From assembly GCF_018403665.1 (NCBI RefSeq), contig NZ_BOVJ01000075.1, positions 1 through 64,000 on the forward strand: a stretch of 64,000 nucleotides of DNA, read 5' to 3'. The notes under the pieces were generated by a model. The model had not been told where the DNA came from. It worked only from the letters and a program-made list of their open reading frames with translations, and did not search any database. Numbering within the stretch: the stretch's first letter is position 1; each line of letters opens with the position of its first letter. Made by a program: the position numbers and the translations under genes. The DNA comes from Paenibacillus cisolokensis (GTDB lineage Bacteria > Bacillota > Bacilli > Paenibacillales > Paenibacillaceae). Shown in pieces: positions 9,927-18,931 of this stretch.

Positions 9927-10805
9927 TTAATCGAATCGAAGCTCGCCATCGTAGGAGGTGATGATTTTGTACAGGTCCGGCCGTCGATCGCGAAAAATGC
10001 CCCACTCGATGCGCTGCGTCTCCAGAAGGTCCAGATCGAATTCGGCGGTCAGCACCGTCTCTTCCGTCCGTCCCGCTTCCGCCACCAAGTTGCCCTGAGG
10101 TCCGGCGATAAAGGACGAGCCGTAGAACGTAATGCTCGAATCGTCGTCCTCCTCCACCCCGACACGGTTGGAGGCAATGACCGGCACGAGGTTCGCCGCC
10201 GCATGGCCGAGCATGCACGTCTGCCAATGATCCTTGGAGTCGATCGAGCTGTCGTGCGGCTCCGAGCCGATTGCCGTCGGATAGAACAGCAGCTCGGCTC
10301 CCATCAGCGCCATGCAGCGCGCCGCCTCGGGATACCACTGATCCCAGCAGACGCCGACCCCAATCTTGGCGTAGCGCGTCTTCCACACGCGGAATCCGGT
10401 ATCGCCCGGGTTGAAATAAAACTTTTCCTCATAGCCGGGGCCGTCCGGAATATGGCTCTTCCGGTACTTGCCGAGCACCTCGCCGTTTGCGTCGATGACC
10501 GCTAGCGAATTGTAGCGGGCGTTGTTCTTCTTCTCGTAGAAGCTGATCGGCAGCACGACCTGCAGCTCCTTCGCGATCTTTCGAAAATGCCGGACTGCCG
10601 CATTCTCCTCCAGTTCGGTCGCATAGCTGTAGTATTCGGACTTCTCCTTCTGGCAGAAGTACGGCGTTTCAAACAGCTCCTGCAGCAGTATAATTTGCGC
10701 GCCCTGCCTTGCCGCCTCCCTGACCAGCGACTCTGCTTTGGCGATGTTTTCTTCCTTGTTGTGCGAGCAGCTCATCTGTGTCGCTGCCACCTTCACCTTT
10801 CTCAT
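9927..10805 (-). CDS. aguB: N-carbamoylputrescine amidase
   Basis: 292 residues, nitrilase superfamily. The catalytic triad is visible: Glu43 (LLQELFET), Lys116 (KYRKSHIPDG) and Cys153 (GVGVCWDQWYPE). The family sequences HIPDGPGYEEKFYF and GSEPHD are typical of AguB. It hydrolyses N-carbamoylputrescine to putrescine, CO2 and ammonia, the second step of the agmatine route. The start at 10805 matches the family N-terminus; the frame extends 27 codons upstream only through aguA sequence. It lies 37 bases after the aguA stop, in one operon, followed by a strong terminator. Confidence 0.96.
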   Translation of the reverse strand: MRKVKVAATQMSCSHNKEENIAKAESLVREAARQGAQIILLQELFETPYFCQKEKSEYYSYATELEENAAVRHFRKIAKELQVVLPISFYEKKNNARYNSLAVIDANGEVLGKYRKSHIPDGPGYEEKFYFNPGDTGFRVWKTRYAKIGVGVCWDQWYPEAARCMALMGAELLFYPTAIGSEPHDSSIDSKDHWQTCMLGHAAANLVPVIASNRVGVEEDDDSSITFYGSSFIAGPQGNLVAEAGRTEETVLTAEFDLDLLETQRIEWGIFRDRRPDLYKIITSYDGELRFD

Positions 10806-10842
10806 AGCCGCTCCTCCTTGCGAATGCTTGATCTTGACGTGT

Positions 10843-11874
10843 TTACGCGCGTCCGGCGGGCATCTGCTGGGTCGTGCAGTGGACATTGCCGCCCTCGCGG
10901 ATAATGGCCATGCCGTTCACCGTGCGGATTCGGCGATCCGGGAACGTCTCGCTCAGCACTTGCTGCGCCATCCGGTCCGTCTCCTCCGCCGCGCCTCCGA
11001 ACACCGGCAAAATAATGCCGCCGTTAACGAAGTAGAAATTCAGATAGCTGAGCGTCAGCCGCGAGCCGTCATAAAACGCCTTCGGCGGCTGCTGAATCGG
11101 GATAACCTCGAGCCTGCGCCCTTTCGCGTCGACCGCCTCCTGCAAAATTTTCAGGTTTTCCTGCGTGATCGCGTAATTCTCGTCGTCCGGATCGTCGCAT
11201 ACTTGCAGGATGACTTTGCCCGGCGCCGCGAAGCAGGCGACGTTGTCGACATGGCCGTCCGTCTCATCGCCGCTAAGCCCGCGCTTCAGCCAGATGATCC
11301 GTTCCGCATTGACGAAGTTTCGCAAATGCGCTTCGATCTGCTCGCGGCTCAGCTGCGGATTCCGGTTCGGATTCAGCAGACACTCTTCCGTCGTCAGCAG
11401 CGTGCCTTCGCCGTCCGTATGAATCGAGCCGCCTTCCATGACAAGCGGCGCATCGAATTGCCGGACGCCGACATGCCGCAATATTTGCGGGGCCACCGCG
11501 TCGTCCAGATCCCATGGCGAATATTTGCCGCCCCATGCGTTGAAGCGCCAGTTGACGCCCGCCAGGCCGCCCTCGTCATTGACGACGAAGGTCGGTCCGT
11601 TGTCCCGCAGCCAGGCATCGTTATGCTCGATGGGCAGGCATTCGATCCGGTTATCGGCGAACAACCGGCTGACCTTCTCCAGATCGTCCGGATTGACCAC
11701 CACCGTGACCGGTTCGAACTCGGCGATCGCCGCAATAATCTCCGCATAACCTTGACACACCTGCTCGTACTGCTCCGGATAACACATCGAATCGCGCACC
11801 GGCCAGGATATAAACGTGCGGATATGCGGCGCCCATTCCGCCGGCATTCTATAATTCAAATCTCTGGGATACAT
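10843..11874 (-). CDS. aguA: Agmatine deiminase
   Basis: 343 residues, peptidylarginine-deiminase family. Visible catalytic elements: the GNVHCTTQQ loop with nucleophile Cys333, His208 in DETDGHVD, and the substrate region DNGPTF. It converts agmatine to N-carbamoylputrescine and ammonia. ATG 11874 is preferred over 11886 because GGAGG lies just before it. It is the first gene of a two-gene putrescine operon with aguB. No arginine decarboxylase is in this window, so the source of agmatine is elsewhere or external. Confidence 0.96.
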   Translation of the reverse strand: MYPRDLNYRMPAEWAPHIRTFISWPVRDSMCYPEQYEQVCQGYAEIIAAIAEFEPVTVVVNPDDLEKVSRLFADNRIECLPIEHNDAWLRDNGPTFVVNDEGGLAGVNWRFNAWGGKYSPWDLDDAVAPQILRHVGVRQFDAPLVMEGGSIHTDGEGTLLTTEECLLNPNRNPQLSREQIEAHLRNFVNAERIIWLKRGLSGDETDGHVDNVACFAAPGKVILQVCDDPDDENYAITQENLKILQEAVDAKGRRLEVIPIQQPPKAFYDGSRLTLSYLNFYFVNGGIILPVFGGAAEETDRMAQQVLSETFPDRRIRTVNGMAIIREGGNVHCTTQQMPAGRA

Positions 11875-11986
11875 CGCGTCCTCCACATCAATTCCGTCAA
11901 TTAGCCCCGTTACTCCCGAAGGCCATCCTAATCATATAATAAAACGACGCCCGTCACAATCCGTCTGGCGGTGCTTGTCAGACAAA

Positions 11987-12028
11987 TTACTTACTAAATT
12001 TGAGAAACCGTAAATAATTAAGTAAAAT
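11987..12028 (+). promoter_or_regulatory. Sigma-A promoter overlapped by an inverted repeat
   Basis: TTGAGA (12000-12005) and TAAAAT (12023-12028) are spaced by exactly 17 bases. TTACTTA (11987-11993) and TAAGTAA (12019-12025) form an inverted repeat across the core promoter. The half-sites resemble HxlR/MarR-type operators, so repression by such a regulator is plausible. AAAGGAGGCG follows before the ATG at 12056. Confidence 0.55.
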
Positions 12029-12055
12029 AGAGAGTAATAAAGGAGGCGAGTCACA

Positions 12056-13128
12056 ATGGCCGATCATAAAAAGACGATGGAAATTGGAATCAGCACTTTT
12101 TGGAGACGACACCGGACCCGGCGACAGGGAAAGTCATCAGCCATGCCGAACGGCTGCGCCAAGCGGTTGAGGAGATCGTACTGGCCGATCAGGTCGGTCT
12201 CGATGTCTATGGAGTCGGAGAGCATCATCGGGCCGATTACGCTAGCTCCGCACCCGCTGTCGTGCTGGCGGCAGCGGCTGCCATGACGAAGCGGATCAGG
12301 CTTACAAGCGCCGTTACGGTCCTGTCTTCAGACGATCCGGTACGCGTATTTCAAGACTTTTCCACCCTTGACGGCATCTCGAACGGCCGGGCCGAAATTA
12401 TGGCGGGCCGGGGTTCGTTCATCGAATCGTTCCCGCTGTTCGGATACAGCCTGGACGATTATGACGAATTGTTCGAGGAAAAGCTGGAACTGCTGCTTGC
12501 GATCAGATCCTCGGAGAAGGTAACGTGGAGCGGCAGCCGCCACCGTCCCGCCATCCATAATCTCGGTGTCTATCCCAGACCCGTTCAGAACCCGCTGCCG
12601 GTATGGATCGCAAGCGGCGGGAATCCGGAATCGGCGGTCCGGGCCGGAACGCTGGGGCTGCCGATCGTATTCGCCATCATCGGCGGCATGCCGGAGCGAT
12701 TCGCTCCGTTAGTCGCTCTCTATAAGGAGGCGGCTGCGCGGGCCGGACATGACCCCGACAAGCTTCCGATCGCGACCCATTCGCACGGATTTGTCGGCGA
12801 AACGACCGAGCAGGCTGCCGATCTATTCTTCCCTTCCACGCAAGCCCAGATGAATGTCATCGGGCGGGAGCGGGGGTGGCCGCCTTATACCCGCGCCACT
12901 TACGATGCCGCACGCAGCCTTCGGGGCGCCCTCTATGTCGGCGATCCCGAATATGTCGCGGAAAAGATTATTCTGCTGCGCAAAAACCTGGGCGTTACCC
13001 GTTTCTTCCTGCATGTGAACGTCGGCACGCTGCCGCACCGCGAAGTGATGCGCGCCATCGAGCTGCTCGGCACCAAAGTCGCCCCGATCGTGCACAAAGA
13101 GCTTGCCCGAATCGAGACAAAGGAATAA
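12056..13128 (+). pseudogene. LLM-class (luciferase-like) flavin oxidoreductase, frameshifted after 15 codons
   Basis: 357 residues once joined. A strong ribosome-binding site precedes ATG 12056 (MEIGISTF...), then a T5 tract at about 12099-12103 breaks the frame. A sixth T gives [13 protein letters not shown] and one continuous protein. The body has luciferase-like features: [20 protein letters not shown] near 55-75, the [20 protein letters not shown] block, and [12 protein letters not shown] near 185. These enzymes use reduced flavin to oxidise diverse organics; the substrate is unknown. The operator-like repeat upstream suggests inducible expression. Probably an intact gene with a base-calling error. 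Confidence 0.82.
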
Positions 13129-13135
13129 GCCAAAT

Positions 13136-13170
13136 GTTCAAGGGCACCTGCGAATCAGGTGCCCTTGAAC
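13136..13170. terminator. Strong stem-loop between convergent genes
   Basis: A perfect 14-bp stem (13136-13149 with 13157-13170, seven-base loop) lies between the flavin oxidoreductase and the end of the mannitol operon. T-tracts on both sides are short, but its position suits a bidirectional terminator. Confidence 0.75.
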
Positions 13171-13194
13171 TTTACTTGGCCGATCGTAACCTTG

Positions 13195-13454
13195 TTATTC
13201 GTGAATTTGCACGAGCAGATCGCCCAATGTCTTCATCGCTTCTTCTTCTTGCTCGCCGTCGATTTCCAGCGTTACTTCGTCCTGGGCCGCGATGCCGAGG
13301 GTGAGCATGCTGAGCGAGCTTTTGCCGTTCACCTTTTTCCCTTTGTTTATGACGTTTACTTTGCAGGGATACTGGCTGGCCGCCTGCACGAAAGTTTTGA
13401 TCGGGCGGACGTGAAAACGGCCGGATTCATAATCTTGAATGTTTTCGTGATCAT
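13195..13454 (-). pseudogene. ptsH: Phosphocarrier protein HPr, one frameshift before the active-site His
   Basis: 86 residues after repair. It starts MITKTFKIMNPA at ATG 13454 and continues in a second frame FHVRPIKTFVQAA. One missing base near 13421, most simply a G in GGCCG, gives NPAGFHVRP, which places His15 exactly where HPr is phosphorylated by EI. Ser46 is kept (GKSSLSMLTLG), so HPr kinase regulation and CcpA corepression are possible. It follows ptsI by six bases at the end of the mannitol operon. As the rest is perfect, a sequencing error is likely. Confidence 0.85.
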
Positions 13455-13460
13455 GGTGTT

Positions 13461-15182
13461 TTAAACTCCTCTCCGATGGTCCTGCACGAAGGATTGAACT
13501 TCCTGCTGCCCGCGCATGGCAAGCGATTGTCCGGACAAGGTCTCCCATTCGTTCCGGGACAGCTGTCCGACCAGCTCCCGGGCAGGAAGGATCGAACCGG
13601 CGCTCATACTGAGCTCTTGGACGCCGAGGCCAAGCAGCAGCGGAATCGCCGTCAGGTCGCCTGCCATCTCGCCGCATACGCCTACCCATTTTCCTTCTTG
13701 CCTTGCCGCTTCGACTACGCTGCGGATCAGCCGCAGGATAGACGGATGGCAGGGCTGATACAGATAGGACACCGTCTCGTTCATCCGGTCGGCGGCCATC
13801 GTATATTGAATCAGATCGTTCGTCCCGATGCTGAAAAAGTCGACTTCCTTCGCAAAGATGTCGGCCGAAATAGCTGCCGACGGCACTTCGATCATCATGC
13901 CCACTTCGATGGAGTCGGACACCTCCACGCCGGAGGCCGTCAGCTGCCGTTTCTCCTCCTCCAGTATACGTTTCGCTTCCAGCAGCTCGTCCAGTACGGC
14001 AATCATCGGGAACATGATTTTCAAATTGCCGTAGCGGCTTGCCCGCAGCAGCGCACGAAGCTGGGTGCGAAAGACATCCTGCCGTTCCAGGCACAGGCGG
14101 AGCGCCCTTTGGCCGAGGAACGGATTGCTTTCCTTAGGCAGGTCCAGGTAAGGAAGCTCCTTGTCCCCGCCGATGTCCAGCGTCCGGATCACGACCGGCT
14201 TGCCGGCCATTTTCTCCAGCACGTATTTGTAGCTGTTGAACTGCTCTTCCTCCGTCGGCAGCTCGCTGCGGCCCATGTAGAGGAATTCCGTGCGGAACAA
14301 GCCGATCCCTTCGGCGCCGTTGTCCAGCGCTTTCTGCACATCTTCCAACTGGCCGATATTCGCGGCAATCTCGATGCGTTGGCCGTCCGCGGTGATCGTC
14401 GGCCGGCTCGCCCACTGGGCCAGCTCCGCCTTGCGCCGGTCGTACTTGGCTTTCTTCTCCTTGAACAAGGCAAGCTCCTCCGGGCTCGGGTCGACTGCGA
14501 GAATGCCTTCGGAAGCGTCCATCACCACAAGGGCGCCCGCTTCAATGTTCCGCAGATCGGGCCCGACACCCACAATCGCGGGAATATCCAGCGAGCGGGC
14601 CATAATCGCCGAATGCGACGTGCGGCTGCCGATCTCGGTTACAAACCCGCGCACCGCCTCCAGATTCAGCTGAGCGGTATCGGAAGGCGTCAAATCCTCG
14701 GCAATGATAATGCATTCATCCGTCAATTGGGACAGGTCGCCGCCTTCGATGCCGCGCAAACGGTTCATTACCCGTCCGCATATATCCCGTATATCCGCCG
14801 CCCGTTCCCGAAGCAATTCGTCTTCCATCTGGCTCAGCGTCTCAATGAAAGATTGGGACACCTCGTAGAGCGCATATTCGGCGTTTACCGCTTCCTCCCT
14901 GATCTTGTCCTCGATGACGTCGATCAGATCCGGGTCCTCCAGGATAAGCAGATGCCCTTCGAAAATTTCCGCTTTCTCGGATCCGAGCTTCTCTTCTGCC
15001 GCCGCCCGGATTCGCTCGATCTCTTCCCGTGCTTCCCGGACCGCGTTCCGGAAACGCTGCAATTCGAGTTCGGGCTGTTCCACCGCGCTTCTCTCCGGGA
15101 TATACGTTTCCGTGCTTAAAACGATCGCTTTGGCAATGGCAAGCCCCGGCGACGCTCCAATTCCTTTCAACTGCTGTGTCAA
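13461..15182 (-). CDS. ptsI: Phosphoenolpyruvate-protein phosphotransferase (PTS enzyme I)
   Basis: About 573 residues, normal for EI. It carries the phospho-histidine loop GSRTSHSAIMARS (His near residue 190), the PEP-binding barrel (EGIGLFRTEFLYMGR; EVPSAAISADIFAKEVDFFS) and the catalytic Cys in GVCGEMAGD. The frame is open to GTG 15191, but AAGGAGG then abuts the start; TTG 15182 has a nine-base spacing and gives the usual (M)TQQLKGIGASPG N-terminus. EI takes phosphate from PEP and passes it to HPr. It lies downstream of mtlD in a mannitol operon, an unusual place for it. Confidence 0.95.
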   Translation of the reverse strand: MTQQLKGIGASPGLAIAKAIVLSTETYIPERSAVEQPELELQRFRNAVREAREEIERIRAAAEEKLGSEKAEIFEGHLLILEDPDLIDVIEDKIREEAVNAEYALYEVSQSFIETLSQMEDELLRERAADIRDICGRVMNRLRGIEGGDLSQLTDECIIIAEDLTPSDTAQLNLEAVRGFVTEIGSRTSHSAIMARSLDIPAIVGVGPDLRNIEAGALVVMDASEGILAVDPSPEELALFKEKKAKYDRRKAELAQWASRPTITADGQRIEIAANIGQLEDVQKALDNGAEGIGLFRTEFLYMGRSELPTEEEQFNSYKYVLEKMAGKPVVIRTLDIGGDKELPYLDLPKESNPFLGQRALRLCLERQDVFRTQLRALLRASRYGNLKIMFPMIAVLDELLEAKRILEEEKRQLTASGVEVSDSIEVGMMIEVPSAAISADIFAKEVDFFSIGTNDLIQYTMAADRMNETVSYLYQPCHPSILRLIRSVVEAARQEGKWVGVCGEMAGDLTAIPLLLGLGVQELSMSAGSILPARELVGQLSRNEWETLSGQSLAMRGQQEVQSFVQDHRRGV

Positions 15183-15203
15183 CGTCCACACCCTCCTTGG
15201 CGG

Positions 15204-16355
15204 TTATTTCTGATGCTTGAGCGACTCATAGGCTGCGACGATCCTGCCGTGAAGGGGATGGCTTTCCGGTATTTCCGTATATTGGGTAAGGGTCTTGTGA
15301 ATCCCCTGTTCCTTCAACGTCTCTTGCAATTGGACCGCTTCCGGGTCTTCCCGGTAATCGAACCGTAAAGCCGCCGCAATCGCATTCGTCAAATGCGGCA
15401 CTTCCATCCCGAGCGAGTATGCCGTCATCGCCGGGCGAACAAGCCTGTCGTTCGGCGAAAGCTTGCGGATCGGCGAGCGGCCGACGCGGACGACTTCGTC
15501 GGTCAGGTACGGATTGCGGAATCGTTCCACGATTTTGTCGATATACCGGCGATGCTCCGCTTCGTCAAAACCGTATTGCTTGACCAGGACGGCTCCGGTC
15601 TCGCTCAACACGCCGCGAATCTCGGCCACGATATCCGGATCGCGCATCGTTTCCTGAATGGTGGAATAACCCTTCAGGTAACCGTGGTAGGCGGCGCAGC
15701 AATGACCCGTATTGACCGTGAACAGCTTGCGCTCGATATAAGGCCCAAGCTTGTCGACGTAATGGACGCCCTCAATAACAGGGTATCCTTCGGGCAGGAC
15801 CGAACGGTCGACCACCCATTCGAAAAAAGGCTCTACCGTCACATGAAGCTTGTCCTCGCTTTGCTGGAGCGGTACAATCCGATCCACCGCCGCATCCGGA
15901 AAAGCGACACGTTCAGCGGCCCGCTCTTTGACTTCCGGGGCAAGATGCCCGTACACATGTTCCTTGAGCTGCGTGCTTCCGCCGATCGCATTCTCGCAGG
16001 CGACAACCGTAAGCGGCCCGGCCGCTCCTTTCAGTCGAAGCTCGATGCCCTTGGCGATGGTCTCCGCGATATAGGGCAAGACGTTAACACCGACAGCCGT
16101 CGTCACCAGATCCGCTTCGGCGATGGCCTGTGCCACCCGGTCGCTCTCTTTGCCGTTAATGGCCGAAACGTTCCGCACCACCGTTGTGTCGGCTTGTTCG
16201 TTCGCCAGCGTAACTTTGTATTCTCCCCGCTGATTCAACAGGTTCACACGCTCTTCATCGACGTCGACAAATTGCACATGGAATCCCGAACGGGACAGCA
16301 GCAGCCCGATAAAGCCCAGGCCGATATTGCCGGCGCCGAAATGAACGGCCTTCAT
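15204..16355 (-). CDS. mtlD: Mannitol-1-phosphate 5-dehydrogenase
   Basis: 383 residues, the typical length. The N-terminal Rossmann fold is MKAVHFGAGNIGLGFIGLLL with GAGNIG for NAD+. The C-terminal catalytic part includes KLFTVNTGHCCAAYHGYLKG, with the conserved NTGH of polyol dehydrogenases. It oxidises mannitol 1-phosphate to fructose 6-phosphate after PTS uptake. The ATG overlaps the mtlF stop by four bases, so the two are translationally coupled. Confidence 0.97.
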   Translation of the reverse strand: MKAVHFGAGNIGLGFIGLLLSRSGFHVQFVDVDEERVNLLNQRGEYKVTLANEQADTTVVRNVSAINGKESDRVAQAIAEADLVTTAVGVNVLPYIAETIAKGIELRLKGAAGPLTVVACENAIGGSTQLKEHVYGHLAPEVKERAAERVAFPDAAVDRIVPLQQSEDKLHVTVEPFFEWVVDRSVLPEGYPVIEGVHYVDKLGPYIERKLFTVNTGHCCAAYHGYLKGYSTIQETMRDPDIVAEIRGVLSETGAVLVKQYGFDEAEHRRYIDKIVERFRNPYLTDEVVRVGRSPIRKLSPNDRLVRPAMTAYSLGMEVPHLTNAIAAALRFDYREDPEAVQLQETLKEQGIHKTLTQYTEIPESHPLHGRIVAAYESLKHQK

Positions 16356-16786
16356 GCGCTCATCCCTTCTTCGAAGATCGCGATCACTTCTTCTTCCGAA
16401 GCGGATTGCAAAATGCGCTTCATGTCGTCTTCCTCGGATACGATAGCGGCAACGCCGGAGAGGATCTCCAGATGCTCGTCACCCACCGCTGCGAGCCCGA
16501 TGACCAGATATGCCGTTTCGCCGCCGAATTCGACGCCGTCCGGAACGACCAGCACGGACATGCCCGTCGAGCGGATCAGTTCTTTGGCATCGTTCGTCCC
16601 GTGAGGCATCGCAAGCCCCCCGCCGACGTAAGTAGAAGACACGTTTTCCCGCTCGATCATTTTGTCGATGTAAGCCGCAGGCACATGTCCCGCGTCGACG
16701 AGCAGTTGGCCGGCAAGCCGGATCGCTTCAACTTTATCTTGAACCTTTACATTCAGCTTCACTTTTTCTTTGGACAAAATGCTCAT
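16352..16786 (-). CDS. mtlF: Mannitol-specific PTS EIIA component
   Basis: 144 residues. The EIIA-mannitol fold shows the active His in GGGLAMPHGTNDAKEL near residue 64. The start at 16786 (MSILSKEKVKL) follows GGAGAG by seven bases and lies two bases after the mtlR stop. It receives phosphate from HPr and passes it to the EIIB domain of MtlA. The longer open frame upstream is mtlR read out of frame. Confidence 0.95.
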   Translation of the reverse strand: MSILSKEKVKLNVKVQDKVEAIRLAGQLLVDAGHVPAAYIDKMIERENVSSTYVGGGLAMPHGTNDAKELIRSTGMSVLVVPDGVEFGGETAYLVIGLAAVGDEHLEILSGVAAIVSEEDDMKRILQSASEEEVIAIFEEGMSA

Positions 16787-16788
16787 GT

Positions 16789-18856
16789 CTATTCTCTCCA
16801 TTCCCATTTCGTTCTCAAGAAGGTTTCCAGCTCCAGCGAAAGGAAGGATTTGATCTTGTCCGCCTCCTCTTCCTCCAGCAGCCGGATCGTCTCGGGCAGC
16901 AGCAGCATGGCGCTGACTTCGCTCAACACCTCCAGGATTGGACGGCTTAACGACTGAGGCGCGAGCATCAGCAAAATTTGGCGGACTTCGGACGTTCCGT
17001 CGGGACCCAGCATAAGAGGAGCGCTCAAGCGGAACAGGGACACGACCGGCTTGCGCACCCACTCGCTTCGGGTGTGGAATAAAGCCAGCTTCGAATCCGG
17101 GATGATTTGGCTGCCGTATTTCTCCCGCTGGATGAGCCGCTCCACGATCGTCTCTTCCCGCTGCAACATCCCTTTCGGCAGCCTGGCCAGAATGGCTGTC
17201 AATACGGCTTGCAAATGATCGTTTCCGCCCGCAAGATCGAGCGAATATACCGCAAACGAATCCAGCACTTGCACGATTGCCGAAGTGTAGGTGTTGATCA
17301 GCTTCAGCCGCTCCCACGGCCCATGATCGTCCGACGGCTTAACGGCGGATGGCGACGGTTTGTTCGCGGCAATCGTGCGGATATAGGCGAGCAGCTTCTC
17401 CTTCTCTTCGCGGGTCAGCAACGGACTGATCTTGATGTAGCGATCCGGCTCCACCGGAAGATCGACCGTCGAGATGATCAGGTCATACCGATCTTGCGGA
17501 ATCCGCGCGGCTTCGTACCACGAGTAATGTCCGACCAGCTCGATCTGCGGAATTTCCTTATGGATACGGACCGCAAGCAGCTTCGAGGAGCCGATGCCGC
17601 TCGTGCAGACCAGCAAAGCCCGCACGTTTCGCGGAAACAGCTGCCACCGTTCTACGGACGCTCCGAAATGCATGACGAGATAACCGATTTCCTCATCCGG
17701 CACGACGAGATCCCGCCATATTTCATCTGCGGCTTCTCTGACCGCTGCAAACAAAGGCTCGTAATCCTTTTTGATCTGCGCAAGCAACGGATTGCGGATG
17801 GCCTTGCCTTCGCGCAGCCGTTCCAAAGCGGGGCCCAGGTGACGGATGAGTCCGTCCAGCAGAGAGCGGTCCTGGTCGAACGGAATGTCCATCCGGCGCC
17901 CTACCGCCCGGATCAGATCGACGGCCGTCTCCGCCAGCTCCAATCCGTACTTTTCGAGCAGTATCGCGGAATCATCGGCGGCATATTCCTCCACGTCGTC
18001 GAGCAGCTTCTGCACATATTCCTTCTCCGCTTCCGGCCACTCCAGTTCGAAGGCTTCCATAAAGCGTTCGAGCCTGGGATGAGGTTGCCGTTCCCCCGCG
18101 CTTGCAACCATCCGGTCGGAGGGGTTGATCCAGTGATTTTGCTGCATGCGCGTGACCGCGACGGAAAGCCGGATAAGCAAACGCGTGTATGCCGCCTCCG
18201 GCAGCCGGTTCGGCCACCCCTCCTTCCATTTCCACAGCAGCTTCTCGATGGACAAAAATTGTTTTGCCGACCATGCGAAGCAATTGCCGGGTAACGGGCC
18301 ACGGGGACGATTGCTCGGAAGAAGTTCCGAACAGATCGGATTCGTCCAAATATTCCTGCGCCAACCTTCCGATCAAGTGGCGTTTGGCGGACTCGTCGCC
18401 GGTTATTTCCACTCCGTACCCTCTTCTTCTGACCAATTCCAGACCGTGCTTGCGCAATTCCGGCTCGATTTCATCCAGATCGCGGCTGATCGTCGGAATC
18501 GCCGCATTCAGCTGGTGGGCCAGCGCGAAGAGTTTGACGGGCTCGGCTTCCTCAAGCAGCCGGCATATGATGAGCACTTTGCGTTCCTCGGAAGAATAGG
18601 TTGCGGTTTCGGAACGGCTGAGCTTCTTTTTAAACCGGGCCACGTCCTCGTCATTTCCTTGAATCGATATGCCGATGCCGGATTTTTTAACCAGCGACAA
18701 TTGATGCTCCGAGAGGAGAAGCTCGAGCGCCAGCATCTCGCGATGAACGGTCCTTGTGCTGATCTGGACCTCTTCCGCGATCTCGCCGGCTGTAACTTCC
18801 CCTTGCCGGTTCAGCAGCACTTCCAATATGCGACGCTGTCGATTGGAGACGATCAT
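16789..18856 (-). pseudogene. mtlR: PRD-type transcriptional activator of the mannitol operon, one frameshift
   Basis: About 690 codons when joined. The first frame (from 18856) has an HTH (NRQRRILEVLLNRQGEVTAG), a second HTH-like region and the start of PRD1. The second frame has the rest of PRD1, PRD2, a Gat-EIIB-like domain (ALLVCTSGIGSSKLLAVRIH) and a C-terminal EIIA-like domain. The join is a T5 tract at 18254-18258; here the shift needs one base fewer or two more (VGKTI[F]LSIEKLL). MtlR activates mtl genes when its PRDs and EII-like domains have the right phosphorylation state. It lies between mtlA and mtlF. Confidence 0.87.
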
Positions 18857-18931
18857 GGCCGGCAGTCCTTTCTCCGAGAAACGGACGTAGCGACGACGGT
18901 CGATTCGTCGGCGCTGCGTCCTCGGCTCGGC

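Noticed and set aside
13476-15119. 547-codon plus-strand frame opposite ptsI
   Set aside because: Antisense shadow; enzyme I on the other strand is complete with all motifs.
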